This document shows, one piece after another, positions 21,863 to 34,401 of a DNA stretch of 64,000 nucleotides (positions are counted from its first letter, which is position 1; each line of letters starts with the position of its first letter). Both the position numbers and the translations under genes were made by a program. Origin of the DNA: Diplosphaera chodatii (taxonomy: Eukaryota > Chlorophyta > Trebouxiophyceae > Prasiolales > Stichococcaceae); assembly GCA_032358165.1 (NCBI GenBank), contig JAALGY010000061.1, forward strand, positions 1,798,001 through 1,862,000, read 5' to 3'. The notes beneath the pieces are model-generated. The model made no database searches and was not told where the DNA came from. It saw only the letters and a program-made list of their open reading frames with translations.

Positions 21863-24087
21863 ATGGTTGAGTCTGCAGCAGCCACGATGATGTTTCGCAG
21901 GATCATGTTTGGCATCGTTGCCGTGTCTCTGGCTGCTCTTGTCTATTGGTGCCTCACTCACGTTGGCCCCGAGGAGTGGGAGCAGGTGCCGGTGACAATG
22001 GCTGCGGTGCGGCTTCATTTGGTGTCTGTGCTGTTGACATTGTGGGTTGTGACTTGTGTCCTTGGCCACATGTTCAAGGCCTGTTTTATTTGGCAGCAGG
22101 CAGAATCATGCCTAGAAGCCTCTGTGCAGCTTAGCCTGCATGTCACACCGGTTTTCCAGGGCCATCGCCACCAGATGTTCAGCCAAAGCGTACAAGGTCC
22201 CATAAAATCGTTCAGTGTGACAATCATCAGCATACTCGCATCATGTCGATGCAGCAGATCAATGCCAGCGTACTGGAGGCGGCACTCGTGAGGCCATCGG
22301 ACCGCAAGCCATCCTTCGTGCCAGAGGACAGGGTGCTGGCCCTGAAGCAGAGCGCCAACCTGACACACTGCCGTGATGCGCCCGGCCGCTTCAGCCAGTT
22401 CGGTGGGCATGGGTGTGTCCAGCATACCGGGCTACTGCGGTGGTCAAAGCCCAGAGACCTGCATGCGTGCAGCAGTGTCATCATGATGGAGAAACTGAGA
22501 ATGCTTGTCTGCAGGTGAAGATGAGTATGCTTGGAGGTGAGGCACATAAGGCTGAGGTATGCTTTCCAGTCATTACAATGTAACACCCACTACTACTGTC
22601 GTGTGGTGTTGCGTGGCCAACCAGGTTGCTCATCAAAGGCTGACGCCAATCCAACCTGCAGCATGACACGCATACAGATGTGCTCGCGGTCCTCAGCTGG
22701 TACTGGCTGTGGCTGCAGACACTTCTTCTATGGCCGTCGTGACGGGACCTTCCTCGAGCTGGGCGGGTACAACGGCTGCGCCTTTTCAAACAGCTTGCTG
22801 CTGGAGGCCGGCGCTGGCTGGCGGGTATGCTGTCTGCCTGCATAGTGTTGCCGGTGGCAGAAGGTGAGGTGTCAGGTTGCATTCTGCCGACACAGCTATG
22901 TTGGCTGCACACTGCAGGGCATCTTGATTGAGGCGTCACCCTCGCACTTCGGGGGGATGGCGGCTGCACGGCCTGCGGCAACCTGCGTCCATGCCGCTGT
23001 GTGCAACACGACCAGCACTGTGCACTATGCAGATGCAGGTAGGTGACGACATAGTAACACTCCGGATTTATGACACATGCTTCTGCTGTAAGCTGTGCGC
23101 CTGCCTGCCTGGCGGAGCTATATTTACAAAATCGACTTGGCTGACAGACAAGCCCGGGCGGGTAACATGTAATAGCACATGCCCATTGTTGCCAGCAGGT
23201 GCTGTGGGAGGCATTGTCGAGTTCATGAACCACAGCTTTCGGCATCGATGGAACATCAGTGCGGATGGGCACCCTGCAGTACCCTGCTTCCCGCTCAGGT
23301 GCGTACCCTGCAGAGCCTCTGTCCCCCTCATGGCCGTTGCAGCAGGAGCAGAATGAAAGGCGACCACGCATAACCATAAGATTGGATGGTCAGATGGTCA
23401 CTTGGGCCGTGTGCTCCATCATCTGGGTTCAGCCTGTGACGGCCTGGTGTTGAGCAGCTCACACTCTGTGCAAATGATATGACACCTGCTGACATGGCAC
23501 ACCTGCAGGATGTGGCGTGGCATCTGCGTGCAGGGATATACTGACGCACCTTGGGGTGCGGCACATCGACTTCTGGAGCCTGGATGTCGAGGGCGGCGAG
23601 CTGTCGGTGCTGCAGACCTTCGCCTTTGAGCAGGTCGGGTGCAATGACGAGAATCATGCATGCATTCCTTGGCGTCATGCAATGTGATGTTGGCACATGG
23701 CATGCACCCTGACACATGACCACACAGTCGTCATCAAGGCCTAGTAGCAGGTGACTTGCCAGCCTGTGATTCCGATCGAGATCGCAGGTGGTTGTAGACG
23801 TGCTGGTGATTGAGACGGTGGATCCGGTCACCTTTGAAGGTATCGTGAAGCTGCTGGGCGGGCAGGGCTTTGCCCTGGCGGAGCGCCAGGTCAGCAGTTG
23901 AAGACTGCACATAGCAGTGCCGGCGTGGTTATGTTCGTGTGCGACAGAAGCCTGTCTGATGGCAGGCTGATGGGGCTGGATTGCAAGCATGACAACAATC
24001 GGCAGTGTCTGGCCGCAGGAGTGGAACTCATGGTTTGTGCGGGATGGGTTCCAGCCCTCTGCAGCACTGGGCAGTGTGCGTGATTGA
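21863..24087 (+). CDS. membrane-anchored FkbM-family methyltransferase
   Basis: Nine exons in phase: 21863-21985, 22255-22402, 22515-22536, 22719-22824, 22918-23038, 23199-23298, 23534-23633, 23788-23889, 24019-24087, giving 296 residues. An N-terminal anchor ([19 protein letters not shown]) is followed by a lumenal domain of the FkbM SAM-dependent methyltransferase family. Motifs: [13 protein letters not shown], the SAM-binding loop [11 protein letters not shown] (about residues 107-117), [35 protein letters not shown] and the terminal WFVRDGF. FkbM enzymes O-methylate sugars and small metabolites. In green algae a Golgi member may methylate glycans (inference from the anchor and the neighbouring glycosyltransferases). 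Start: the first ATG before the anchor; a longer in-frame N-terminus is open upstream but is not hydrophobic. Confidence 0.85.
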
Positions 24088-24549
24088 GAGAGGAACTAGG
24101 TTGATCAGCGCCAGCTAGAGACTGTGACATGCCAACCTGCCGTGACATCCCTCGAAGCCTTCTGTGTCTGTTGCTTGCTGTCAGTTGCATGTTTGACTGC
24201 CTGCTATCGTGCTATGCATGCTGCGAGTCCGATCTTTCTGATCACACAAGCATGCCCGACGACAGAAGAGAGCGGATAGCGTCCAGCGAGATGCAACTTT
24301 GAGACAGACAGCATCTGCAACTTGCAATCCCCACGGCCGTGGCCTGATCTTCGGCAATGCTGAACATCATGAACAGTAGCTTGGAACTGGGCATCTGGGC
24401 AGGCGGATGATGCATTGAGAAGATGCATACGTCCCTTTTGAGTGCAGCGTGAGCACCAGGAGGCACTGAAGCTTTGATCCCGGGCAGTCGTGCTTCCGAA
24501 GTGCAATTGATCAATTGGTATGAGCGTCATGTGGTAGGACCCTCACAGC
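24088..24549. other. intergenic
   Basis: 3' UTR of the methyltransferase and promoter of the DUF1232 gene. Nothing coding seen. Confidence 0.5.
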
Positions 24550-26785
24550 ATGGAGAGCTTGCAGAGCAGATCGGCGCCTGCAGCGGAGCCCGAGGCATCT
24601 GACAAGGCGCATTCCGCTGCCAGGCAGACAGCAGGTGGGCGTAACGATGCATTCGACGCAACATGGATGCATTTGAGCGAGCAACATGCGCACAGCACAT
24701 GAGCATGCGGCAAATCTAGGAGAAGTGCACATAGTGCATCGAGCTCATGAGAACGCTTCTGCTTTGCGTCAATGTAGCGGTGTTGTGATGACATCGGGCA
24801 TCGCGAAGAGCCTAGGACATTCCTACGCTCATGCGCTGAGCAGGGGCGGAGTGTGTGTCATGGTGTTGCCAGTCACAACACGATCATGACCTGGGCCGCC
24901 TTCCTGTGACGTCAGCCCGCCACTGCTGTCATGCACGAGACCGCATTCAGCCTCATATATGGTCACCAGGCACATGGGCTCCAGGATTCTTTGCTGCAGT
25001 GGCCACGAGCAGACTGGCGACAGCAGGCCCCACGGCGGCCTTTGCGCACATGTATGCACAATGTGTTCCAATGGTTTATTTACACCCAGTGCAGGAGAGG
25101 TACAAGAGCCAGATGTGGAGCAGGGGCCGGAGGAGCGTGGAACTGCTTCAGAGGGGCGGGCTGCTGAGGAGCCGCTGCTGCAGGGGGGCCAGCCGCAGCC
25201 GCAGGGGCTGCTCGCTCGGCTCAAGGCGGCGGCGAAGCGCCTCAAACGGCGCATGCGCGTGCTATACTATGCATCCACAGTGAGACTCCCATTCTAGGCC
25301 CGCTGCTGTGTGGCTTCAGACTCAGTGCAGGCATTGGGCTGCTCTGTGGCACAGGCAAAGTGCGACCTGCACTGATTGCTGTGGCCAAACAGAGCAGCGG
25401 TACACGCGTGTCCGTACAGCAAGCACGAACATGATGCTGCTGTCAGAATGGTTGCGCCCTGTGCGCAGGACCCACAGCTGCCGTGGACAGCCAAACTGTT
25501 GGCAAACCTGGCGGTTGCATATGCCCTCAGGTGAGCACAACCTACTGCTGGGAGTTGACTCTCTTCATGCCCTGCACTGCCACAATCCAGAGCCCTAACA
25601 GCATTCTGGAGTGCGCCGTCCGCCTCCCTGATGTGTACTACATTGAGCAGCAAAAGACCTATCGTAATTGGTCGATCATGCGCAGCCCGATCGACCTGAT
25701 CCCAGACTTCATCCCGGTGCTCGGGCTGCTGGACGACCTCATCATCCTGCCGGGCCTCATCTGGCTGGTAAGCTCATCACCTTCGAGGCATGCATTGAGA
25801 TCCCCCACAGACACTTGCTGCACTCACCATGCAACCAGATTGAGGAGCTCCATACTGTTTGACTTCCATGCTTCATCGTATGTGAGGGTTTAGAGTGCAG
25901 CAGCTCATGCCGTGGCCCTCTGATGGGCATGTGACGCCACTTTCACGACTGACCGTGTTGTCGTGCCTGCAGGCGGTGCAGTTCATCCCGCCCCCAGTCA
26001 TGGAGCGAGCGGAGTATGCGGCGGACCACACCCCGATTCGCCTGCAGGACAACTGGAAGGCCGCGCTGGTGGTGCTGCTGGTGAGGCCCAGCTCCCTACA
26101 GACGGGTCACTACATGGCACGGGTTGCAACCCTTAGGTCCAGACCTGGCACCAGGTCCCTTAGGTGGCAGAGAACGCCGATTTACTCGGAGCTGGTTACT
26201 CCTGTTGTTTCACCAAAAGAGTGCCTCTGCTGCTGCTGAAAACGCTTGTGTTTGCAATGCGGCGCTGGGGCAGCTGCGCTCAGAAGGCCATCACCACTTG
26301 TGACGTTCCTCTCCCTGCAGCTGTGGGACCTGCTGGCGGTGCTGCTTGCGTACTTTACGTGCGTCCACTGGGGCGGCGCATGGCTGCGCGGCAACTGGCC
26401 GGCTGTGGCGGGCCCCCTGGCTGGCGCGCTGCTTGTTGCGGAGGTGCGCTGCAGCACCCGCCAAATGCAGAGTGAGCTGCGCACAATTTTGATTTTCACG
26501 CACAGCAGGTACATTGTTGTTGCTGAAACTGATATGGGGGAGGTGCGGAAGGAAGGGTAGCATATATCCTGCTTTTCTGTTAACAAATGAGGCGTGTTCA
26601 CATGAGTCGACCAGTGCCTGACCAGGGCTCATGACGCACCTTCATCGTTTCAGGCGATCTGGGCCATTGGGAAGATGCGCGAGCACGAGCAGCAGGCAGC
26701 GGCGCAGCGGGCGTCCCTCCTCGCAGCGGCGCAGGAGGTGCTGCGCACGCAGGAGGGGAACCAGCAGCGGCGGCTGGAAACCTAG
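24550..26785 (+). CDS. DUF1232 (YkvA-like) membrane protein
   Basis: Seven exons in phase: 24550-24634, 25095-25279, 25469-25530, 25686-25767, 25973-26080, 26321-26443, 26654-26785, giving 258 residues. A charged N-terminal region rich in Glu and Gln ends in a basic stretch ([13 protein letters not shown]). The DUF1232 core follows: [20 protein letters not shown], then [20 protein letters not shown], the diagnostic motif of the family (about residues 91-138). A hydrophobic segment ([17 protein letters not shown]) comes next, then a C-terminal helix rich in Gln and Ala, probably a coiled coil. The biochemical role of DUF1232 proteins is not established. No targeting peptide is obvious. Confidence 0.85.
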
Positions 26786-27783
26786 CGCACGCTAACATTG
26801 GCGGTGGGCACGGCCATCCAGTGAGTTTAAGGAACTAGGGTATAGTGTTCAGTATGGTGCCCGTGGCACACTAGGCTTGCCATAGAATGGAGCGCTGGCA
26901 GCAGCCAGCTCAGACAGTTGCCGCCATGCTGCAAATTGCGCTTCAGGTTGTGGCCAGAAGCTGCAGCGAGATCTCCCTTGGTTGCACATCACAGCATGAG
27001 CACGTATCTGGGCCTGTGTGCCCAGGACTGAGCTGTTGGTTTGTGGGGTATCGCTTCAGACAGGCTGTACAGGGATATGCTTACCCCTTTTTGTGGACGT
27101 ACGCTGCCTGCATTCAGTACGAGTATATGCAGTACTTGAAATATTAGCGAGGGTATGCTGCTGATTGCATGTTTCTGGTGGGGGTTGCCCAAGCAACCTG
27201 CAGTTGGCATTGACGCCGTGGCAGTCCTTGGTGACTGTGAGAACAACCTGGCTTGAGCTGTGGCAGTTTCAACATCATCAGCGGTTGATGCAGTCACGAG
27301 ATGGTGCACGTCGATGCACCTGCCGCCTAACAATTGAAGGCACGAACCACAGGTTAGCAGCAACTGGCAAGTGAACAATGTACGCCATCACAGTGGGCAA
27401 TGGAAACCAGTCCCAGTCAAGCCGCACAGAAATACCTAACCACGCCTGCATGCAATGCCTGCTGAAGCGCTGAGGAAATGTTACTACGCTGCGGAAAGCA
27501 GTACAGTGTGATCACGGGGTCGCCAGACCACGAGTGCTGGTGTGCGTACCACTCACAAGCCAACACTTCCTGTCCTGCGCCAGGCGGGCTGTGCAGCCGC
27601 GCTGACTAGAAACCGCATGTGCTAAAGCTGACAGTCATGCCAGATGCAGGTGCACGGCCGAAGCTGGCTGGTACAAACTGGCTGAGAGCAGTTCTGGTAC
27701 TGCTTGGCAGGTCGGCGGCACCTGCTGGCACTGCTGGCCAGCTGCCAGCTGCTCGCTGCGAGGCATAGTATATAAGCTTGGGC
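26786..27783. other. intergenic between convergent genes
   Basis: The DUF1232 gene ends at 26785 and the minus-strand surface-protein gene ends at 27784. About 1 kb holds only their 3' regions as far as I can see. Open stretches here have no family signal. Confidence 0.5.
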
Positions 27784-30700
27784 TCATCGGGTGCCGTTGC
27801 GCGGCGAGGCGGCCTCTCCGATGTGAGGCGCGTACGGGTCAAAGTTCTCCTGCGGCGCTCCCAGCTGTACATCATAGTTGTTGCCGCTCCCCTGGCCGCG
27901 GACGCGCTCGTCCCACCAGTTGCTGATGCGCGAGGCGGGGTTCCACCTGGACGACTGCCCCGCGCCCGCCGCTGCCTCCGCGGCTGGGTCGTGCTCGAAC
28001 TCCTTGCTGCCCTCATGTGCATAGTCCTTCACAGGGTAGGTGGTGCCGTTGTTGGAGTAGCCCTGCTGGTACCCGTTGTTTGGCTGGTGGTCGTATATGT
28101 AGTTGGCAGAGTCGTCGTAGCCGTTGGGCCCGCTGGCGAAGCTCATCACGGTGCTGCCGTTGGTGGCGGCCACCGTGGGGCTGGAGTCGCTGCGGTGGAA
28201 CTGCTCCGTGGTGCCCACCGGAGCTGCAGTCAGAAAAGTAGTGCCTTTTTGTAGTCATTTATCTCCGTACATTATGTGTGCTGTACGAGATTCTTCATGT
28301 GAGCAATCAACGTGTCGGGTGCTCACGAGGATCCTGCGGTGGCATGCTTGGAGATGAAGGATGGCTTGCAGCAGTTGCTTGTCCCAAGGGTGACAGCTTC
28401 GAACATGCCAAGTATGCATCACTGTGCAAGTCGCAAGGACACGTGGCGACGCTGCCTGGACACCTGCTTGGCGCAGCATGGCCCAGCAGCAGGTGCCACA
28501 TGTGTGCACTACTCACCTGATCGACACCTGTGTTATCATACAATAAGTGCGGCCAGTGGAGAGGGGACACAGCATGCCACAAATGACGCACTGGCTGGGG
28601 TGACGTAGTAGGGGGCGACACCCCCCTCGCTGCCCTCCCTCGACTCCTTCCGTGCGCGGTAGATGCACAGATACGCCAGCACTGCAGGGGCAGTAAGAAC
28701 TGGTCACCTCAGACCCGCCAACGAGAGGCGGATGTGACGCAGAAGCTTGGATGGAGTGCGCGGTCAGCGTCAAAGAGCTGCTAACGTGGGCAAACGGTTC
28801 ACGGAGGCTCATGATGCAGATGGCGGATGGATCCAAATTACTAGTGTGAGGATGCTGGCAGCATCAGCAACATGAGTCAGCACAGAGCCCCTACAGGTGG
28901 ATACCACAGCTGCTGGCTGTGCAGGTGTACTGTCCGGGAACTCACGCAGCAGCGCCAGGATGCCGACGATGACGCCAGCAACGATGCCGCCGATGGCTCC
29001 GCCCGACAGCCCGCCGCCGCCGCCGCCGCTTCCCTGCGTCTCGGCTGATATCGAGATGCCGCCCTCCTTGGTTGCGACCAGCGTCAGCCTCGTCACATCC
29101 AGCCCTGCGCAGCACGCCACAAGGCATAGGACCAACACCCAGGCAGCTGACAGTGCAACCAGTCTGGGTATGCCTGGCCTCGCGACACAGCTCGCCCCAG
29201 ACGGTGGCGATCATGCAGGCTTTGGCGGCGGCAGGGTGAGCCACATGAGTGAACGGGCTGCTTCCCCACTATGCAGGGACTTCACCCAAACAAGCTGCAA
29301 GCCACGATCGGCTCCAGCCCCGCACCATTGGAGACAAGCAGCTGGCGGAAGGTGTTGAGGGTGGAGGAGGCGTTCAGCGTCTTGGGGAGCGAGTCGATGG
29401 TGCCCTCCGGCACGCCGCCGACGTCGTAGTACACCGTCACATTGTCGGCGGCGACCTGCAGCAGCCGGCGCGTGGTGCTGGAGCTGTTCGCCACCCCCTG
29501 CATGCCACACAGGTGCATTCAAGCCTGACAGAGTGCACAGCAAGGCAGGTCACGTAGCGGGTGAAGACCGTGACCACTGCTGAGGTGAGCTTGAATGGGC
29601 AAACCCCTAGGCTGATCACAAAAGGAGGAGTCTCAAGCACTTGCCATGGACTTGCTGACGACAAAGTGCAGCTTTGCTGATAGCTCACCACAGAGCCGAT
29701 ATACGTGAGGTTGGGGGTGGCCACGCCCACGTTCTGGCGCTCCAGGAGCGTTGTGTACGCACGGGCGAAGCCGGCGCGGGAGTTGCCCCACGGCAGCAGC
29801 CCTGCCCCCGCCAGGTTGTACGCCGTCTGCAGCAGCCGACACGTCACCGGCTGAGCTTGAGTGCGTCGTGGCGCTGTCACTGTCCGCCAGTGTGTGCAGC
29901 GGATGCTACGTCAAAGTGTGGCAGCTCAGCGCTGGCCATACCCTCCTACCAAGCCCTGAAGCTCGCGTGGTGTGCTCACCCCCAGGATCAGGGTGTTTGC
30001 CGGCGCGGGAGCGGGGGCGACAATCTGCTCAATGGGCTCTGGCGCGGGCGCGACCGCTGGCGCGGGCTGCGGGCTGGGCGAGGCGGCCGTCACTGCAGGG
30101 GAGACGGCAATGGAGTCGTGCTACATGCCCACAAACAGCAGTCCGGCCTCCCCATCTGCAGGGTGTGTGAGCAGACAGCAGCCAGGAGTGCAGCCAGCTT
30201 TGGGCCAGCTTTGCTGTTGAGGATGCGCAGGCAAGAGTGAGCCAGCATGGGCCAAACTGCAGCAAAGCGTTGCCCGAGGATGGGACAAGCCCAAGCACAC
30301 ACCTGGTGTGGGCGAGCTTGTTGGAGCATCCGTCGGAGCGTCGGTTGGGCTGTCAGTGGGGCTCTCGGTCGGGCTGTCAGTCGGTCCCTCAGTCGGCCCG
30401 TCTGTCGGGCCCGACGTTGGAGCGTCTGTGGGCGCATCCGTGGGCGCATCCGTGGGTACGCCTCCGATGATGGGGGCGGCCGTCGGAGCGTCTGTCGGCG
30501 CCGTCGTCACCTGCGGCCCGCACACAGCACGCTCAGGCTGCAGGCACGCAATAGCCGGCACCCAGTTGCTATATCTGAGCCCATCTTGGCGTAGCTCAGA
30601 CAGTCAGTGACCTGAACCCCAACCCTGGAGCAACCACATCAGTGACATGGGGAGGTCACGATGTGGCGGGGGAGCGGGGTTCGAACGGCGCACTGGCGCT

Positions 30701-32076
30701 GTGGTTGGCGCATCTGAAGGTGCGTCTGTGGGCGCCCCTGCAGGGGCCGTTGCCGGCACCCCTGCAGGAGCGTCTGTAGGCACCCCTGCAGGTGCCTCTG
30801 TTGCCACGAATGTGGGCGGGTCTGTCGGCGCATCTGTTGCCACCACTGTGGGCACCTCTGTTGGGGCATCTGTCGGCACATCCGTGGGCGCATCTGTCGG
30901 CACATCTGTTGGCGCGTCCACAGGAACGGCTGTGGGCGCCTCCGTGGGCGCGTCTGTCGGCGCCTCTGTCGGAGCATCTGTCGGCGCATCCGTAGGCGCA
31001 TCCGTCGGCACATCTGTCGGCGCGTCTGTCACAGGTGCAGCTGTCACTGGTGCATCTGTCGGCGCATCTGACGGCGCCGCAGTCGGCTGCGGGCTGGGCA
31101 CTGGGGCTGGCGACGGGGAGACGCCGGGCTCGGGCGACGGCACCGGAGAAGTGCCGGGTTCGGGCGAGGGCACCGGGGACGTGCCGGGCGCAGGCGAGGG
31201 CACCGGAGAGTCGCTGGGCGGGCTGCCGCCGTTCCTGTCCCCGGGCGCCTGTGTGGGCGCCGGCGATGGCGATGGGCCGCCTGCACACCAGCGGGAGCAC
31301 CCAGCCTGATGACACCATGTGCAGCTGGGCTTGCTCATCCTCATAAGGAGCACCTACCCAGGGCACTGCACAGGTGCCTTGGCTGTGCCCTGACCTAACT
31401 ACGGTGGCTGGAGGACAAACAGCCGGTGCCTTGATGAAGGACGAGATGCTCAGGGGGCGGCATGCCGGTCGCCGATCTGCCATGCACGAGACTCCTACAC
31501 CTACCCAGCAGCTTCTATCTACGGTGCGGTGTATGCCTTCTAGTGCAGCGGCAGCGGGCGTGCAGGGGAGCACAGAGGACACAGACAGGCGGCGGCGATA
31601 GGAGCACCCGAAGGGGGGTTGCCATCGCCATCGCCGCCGCCGGCTGGGCTGGGTGTCGGACTCTCTGTTGGGGCATCTGTTGGCGCAGCCACTGTTGGCG
31701 CAACCCCTGTTGGCGCAGGCACTGGTGACCCGATTGGCGAGCCGCTGGGGGGGCTGCCTGCAGGGGCTCCCACCGGCGAGCTCGCTGCTGGTGAGACCCC
31801 GGTGCTGGGTGACCCCTCTCTGCCGCCTGTGGATGCCCCAGACGCATCAGCAGTGGGCTGCGACTCTGGAGGAGAGCCCGTCGGAGCTGTTGCATTGCCA
31901 GAGTCACCTGAGTTGTCGCTGGGACCCGATCCTGGACTAGGGCTCCCAGAGTCGTCTAGGGAGCTCCCCGCTGCCGCCGTGCCACAGCTGCACAGCAGAA
32001 CGGCCGCGCACAGGGCAGCTGCTGTCACTGCTGCCACTGCTCGCCGCCCGCATGTCCTGCTGCTACGTCTGTGCAT
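27784..32076 (-). CDS. mucin-like single-pass surface protein with PTDAPT repeats
   Basis: Nine exons in phase (high to low): 31608-32076, 30694-31280, 30303-30510, 29980-30092, 29689-29850, 29326-29497, 28946-29104, 28622-28681, 27784-28223, giving 789 residues. Order: signal peptide (AAVAAVTAAALCAAVLLCSC region, residues 1-35); Ser/Pro/Gly-rich stretch; long Pro-Thr repeat region (PSPxPGTSP, then many PTDAPTDAPT units, to about residue 420); a Pro/Ala hinge; two related modules, each near a RLLQ motif (CRLLQTAYNL and RRLLQVAADNVTVYYDVGG); a Gly-rich linker; one membrane segment at about 603-631 (GGIVAGVIVGILALL continuing to VLAYLCIY); and a cytosolic tail of about 158 residues, rich in Asn, Tyr, Gly and Asp. 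This is type I topology with a heavily O-glycosylated ectodomain (inference). A role in adhesion or wall sensing is plausible; no known ligand domain is recognised. Confidence 0.82.
30303..31085 (-). repeat. 12-base repeats encoding PTDA/PTxAP units
   Basis: Degenerate 12-base units encode Pro-Thr-Asp-Ala or close variants through parts of two exons, separated by an intron at 30511-30693. The repeats are in frame and part of the surface protein. Confidence 0.8.
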
Positions 32077-33033
32077 GCTCCGGCGATAGCCGCCGGTGTC
32101 CGCTGAGTTTGCAGCCACTCCTGCAGTGTGCAGCAGGAGGACGATGAGGGAAGCTGCTTGGTTGCCTATGTTGAAGCTATCGCACCGGGGTCTCGATGCA
32201 TGCCACAGCACACTAAGCCACAGGCCGTGAGCCAAGCATGCAGGTTGTGACGATTGAAGGGCCTTGTGCTTACAGAAGGATTAGGGTGACAATGTCCGAT
32301 TGTCTGGTGACGCATGGCTGCGCGACGCAGCTGGCTGCCAGCAGATATGTTGGCGCGCATTCATATGCTGATTCACTGTACGCACCGACTACTTGCAAAG
32401 GCAGGACATCCGGCACTTGCCTGAATATACGGCACGGCCAGGCTGCCGGATGCAGAACCACTCGCCACCGCAGGGAACTGTAGGCCTGCGCCGCTGCACA
32501 GCGCCGCTGCGGTCTGACTGACGGTAGCGCAAGCTGCCCGATGATCTGCTAACGTCAACCAGTGCTCGCTGGACCAGGAAGTGTCTGCCGTCTGCCGATG
32601 CCCGGGGCGTCACGGGACAAGCAGCGCAGCAGCGCGGCAACTGCCCGTCGCACCGACCCTACCACCAGTGAGGCTAAGCGATGGCGATCCGACGGTGCAG
32701 GGGTGCCGCGCAAGCCCAGCGGTGGGCACTTTGTGCGCAGGCGTGATGTGAGGGACAGTGAATGATGAATGATGACGCATGAAGGGGTTTGAGCAGGGTT
32801 CCTCGCACGTTCCTGAATTGCCAGATGTCAACAGGACAACAACGGGCACAACTCCATGTCTGACCGTGTTGCAGCTGTTCTAAGGCTTGTGATGGTCGGT
32901 GTCGCAACCACATGAGGCACTCCTCACATGCGTGAACTGCTGTGAAATAAAAGGTTCCAAGGCGCTTGCTGGGACTGGCCGAAGCAAGAATAGCTACTCC
33001 TGAGGCACCCTGGGCAGCGCGCCATTCATTGAG
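32077..33033. promoter_or_regulatory. shared intergenic promoter region (surface protein / cystatin)
   Basis: Both genes are transcribed away from this 957-base stretch. No exon was supported and no specific element recognised. Confidence 0.35.
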
Positions 33034-33706
33034 ATGCTGTTTGAGCTGCTCGTCTCATTGCTTTCGGTGAGTATCGTGCTGGCAGCCTGCCCAAGTGCGA
33101 CGTCAGGCGGCCCTGTGTTGCTGAACGGGTGTGCACCACCATGCACAACGGAATGGTGTTTTGGTTGTGAATGCAACCTGGAAAAATCTGATGATGTATG
33201 CAGGTCTCCTGATCGTGTTGCCCTTTAGTCTGAAACTGTCAACCACTGCCATACATCGACACAGGTTTGAGGCCGTCAGCCCAGCGGATCCGGAGGTCGT
33301 GAAGCTGGCGGCACTCGCAGCGGAGTCCTTCACACACAACAGCACCCGCACAGTGACCTGCAGCGGCCACGGCAGCACCCTGCAGGTCGAAGGCCCGCCG
33401 GTGGTGACTTCGGCATGCAGCCAGGCACGAAGCTGCACCGTCTCGGCCAGTTCCCGACTGTTGTGCTGGCGTTCCAGACCTCTACACCAGCTCACGACGC
33501 CTGAGCAGCTGGTGTGCACAACAGATCTCACATGGAAGGTGCTCCTGCAGGTGGTGGCAGGAACAAATTACGACATCACCTTCCATCAAGGTTTCCAATG
33601 CGGCGGCCGCACGATGAGCGTAGTGCTGGAAGCCATGGTGTATGAGCCGCTGCCCATCACGGGGAACAGCGGAGCTGTCGTAACATCCGTGCACGAGGTC
33701 AGATGA
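33034..33706 (+). CDS. secreted cystatin (cysteine protease inhibitor)
   Basis: Three exons: 33034-33128, 33265-33385, 33551-33706, giving 123 residues. The signal peptide (MLFELLVSLLSVSIVLAAC) is followed by a GFEAVSPADPEVVKLAAL segment that matches the cystatin N-terminal trunk and helix, with THNST in the usual HN position. The inhibitory first loop QVVAG spans the exon 2/3 boundary (about residues 72-76), continuing as TNYDITFHQGF. A C-terminal strand follows (SVVLEAMVYEPLP). A second-loop Trp typical of plant cystatins is not seen. Cystatins block papain-type proteases; with a signal peptide this one would act in the secretory pathway or outside the cell. It is convergent with the oxidase gene. 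Confidence 0.75.
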
Positions 33707-34401
33707 TGGCGGTTGTTCGTCTCGAACAGTTTGGGCAACAAGTGGGTTTCACTTCTTAGTGCTTGTGGGTTCGACTTCGAACAATGACACAGGCAAACAA
33801 ACTAGACCAACACCGCGTTGGTCGCAACCAAGCTGGTCACAACTGCAGATCGAACAGCATGTATTCGTATCAACTGCAGTCCAATGATCACCCTGCAGTA
33901 TCGCAAACAATGCTGCAGCACATAGCCGATGCCAAACTGAGGCATACCGTATCCAGCTGGAGCAAACATGAGTGCTGTGTGGCAGCCATGCACAACAGCA
34001 AAAGCCAGCAAAAGAAGCCTGCTCTGATTGGTTTGCAACCCTGCGGCAGCTGTGAAGAACGAGCATCATCACAAATGGGTCCACTAGTGAGGCCTATGTG
34101 CGTCCTTGCCACAGCAGCCAGAGATTGGCATCCCTGGCTGCCTCAGCGCAAACCTGCGATCCCTTGCTGCCATGCGCGCTTGGCGATCAGCAGCACCCAT
34201 CCACTGCTGAGCCTGGTCCCTTGGCTCAAGCTCAGCTCTTGGCGGTTGCAGGGCGCAATGTCCAGCGGCTGTGACGGTTCCACCTCGCTCAGAAGTACTC
34301 CTCGTAGAAATCTGCAGGAGCAGATTCCAGATGCATCTGTGAACAGCAGGCGCTTGCCACTGTGCTCAACACTGACTGCGGATGATATCGATTACACGAC
34401 A
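33707..34401. other. intergenic between convergent genes
   Basis: 3' regions of the cystatin and NADPH oxidase genes. A 225-codon open frame on + (33763-34440) overlaps the last exon of the oxidase, has no family similarity, and is judged spurious. Confidence 0.45.

Noticed and set aside
30303..31085. regular short repeats that could be mistaken for a CRISPR array
   Set aside because: Units are 12 bases, in frame and coding, without spacers, in a eukaryotic gene.
30656..31582. 308-codon minus-strand frame rich in Arg/Cys/Ala
   Set aside because: A shifted frame of the PTDAPT repeat exon; the neighbouring frame gives the coherent repeat protein.
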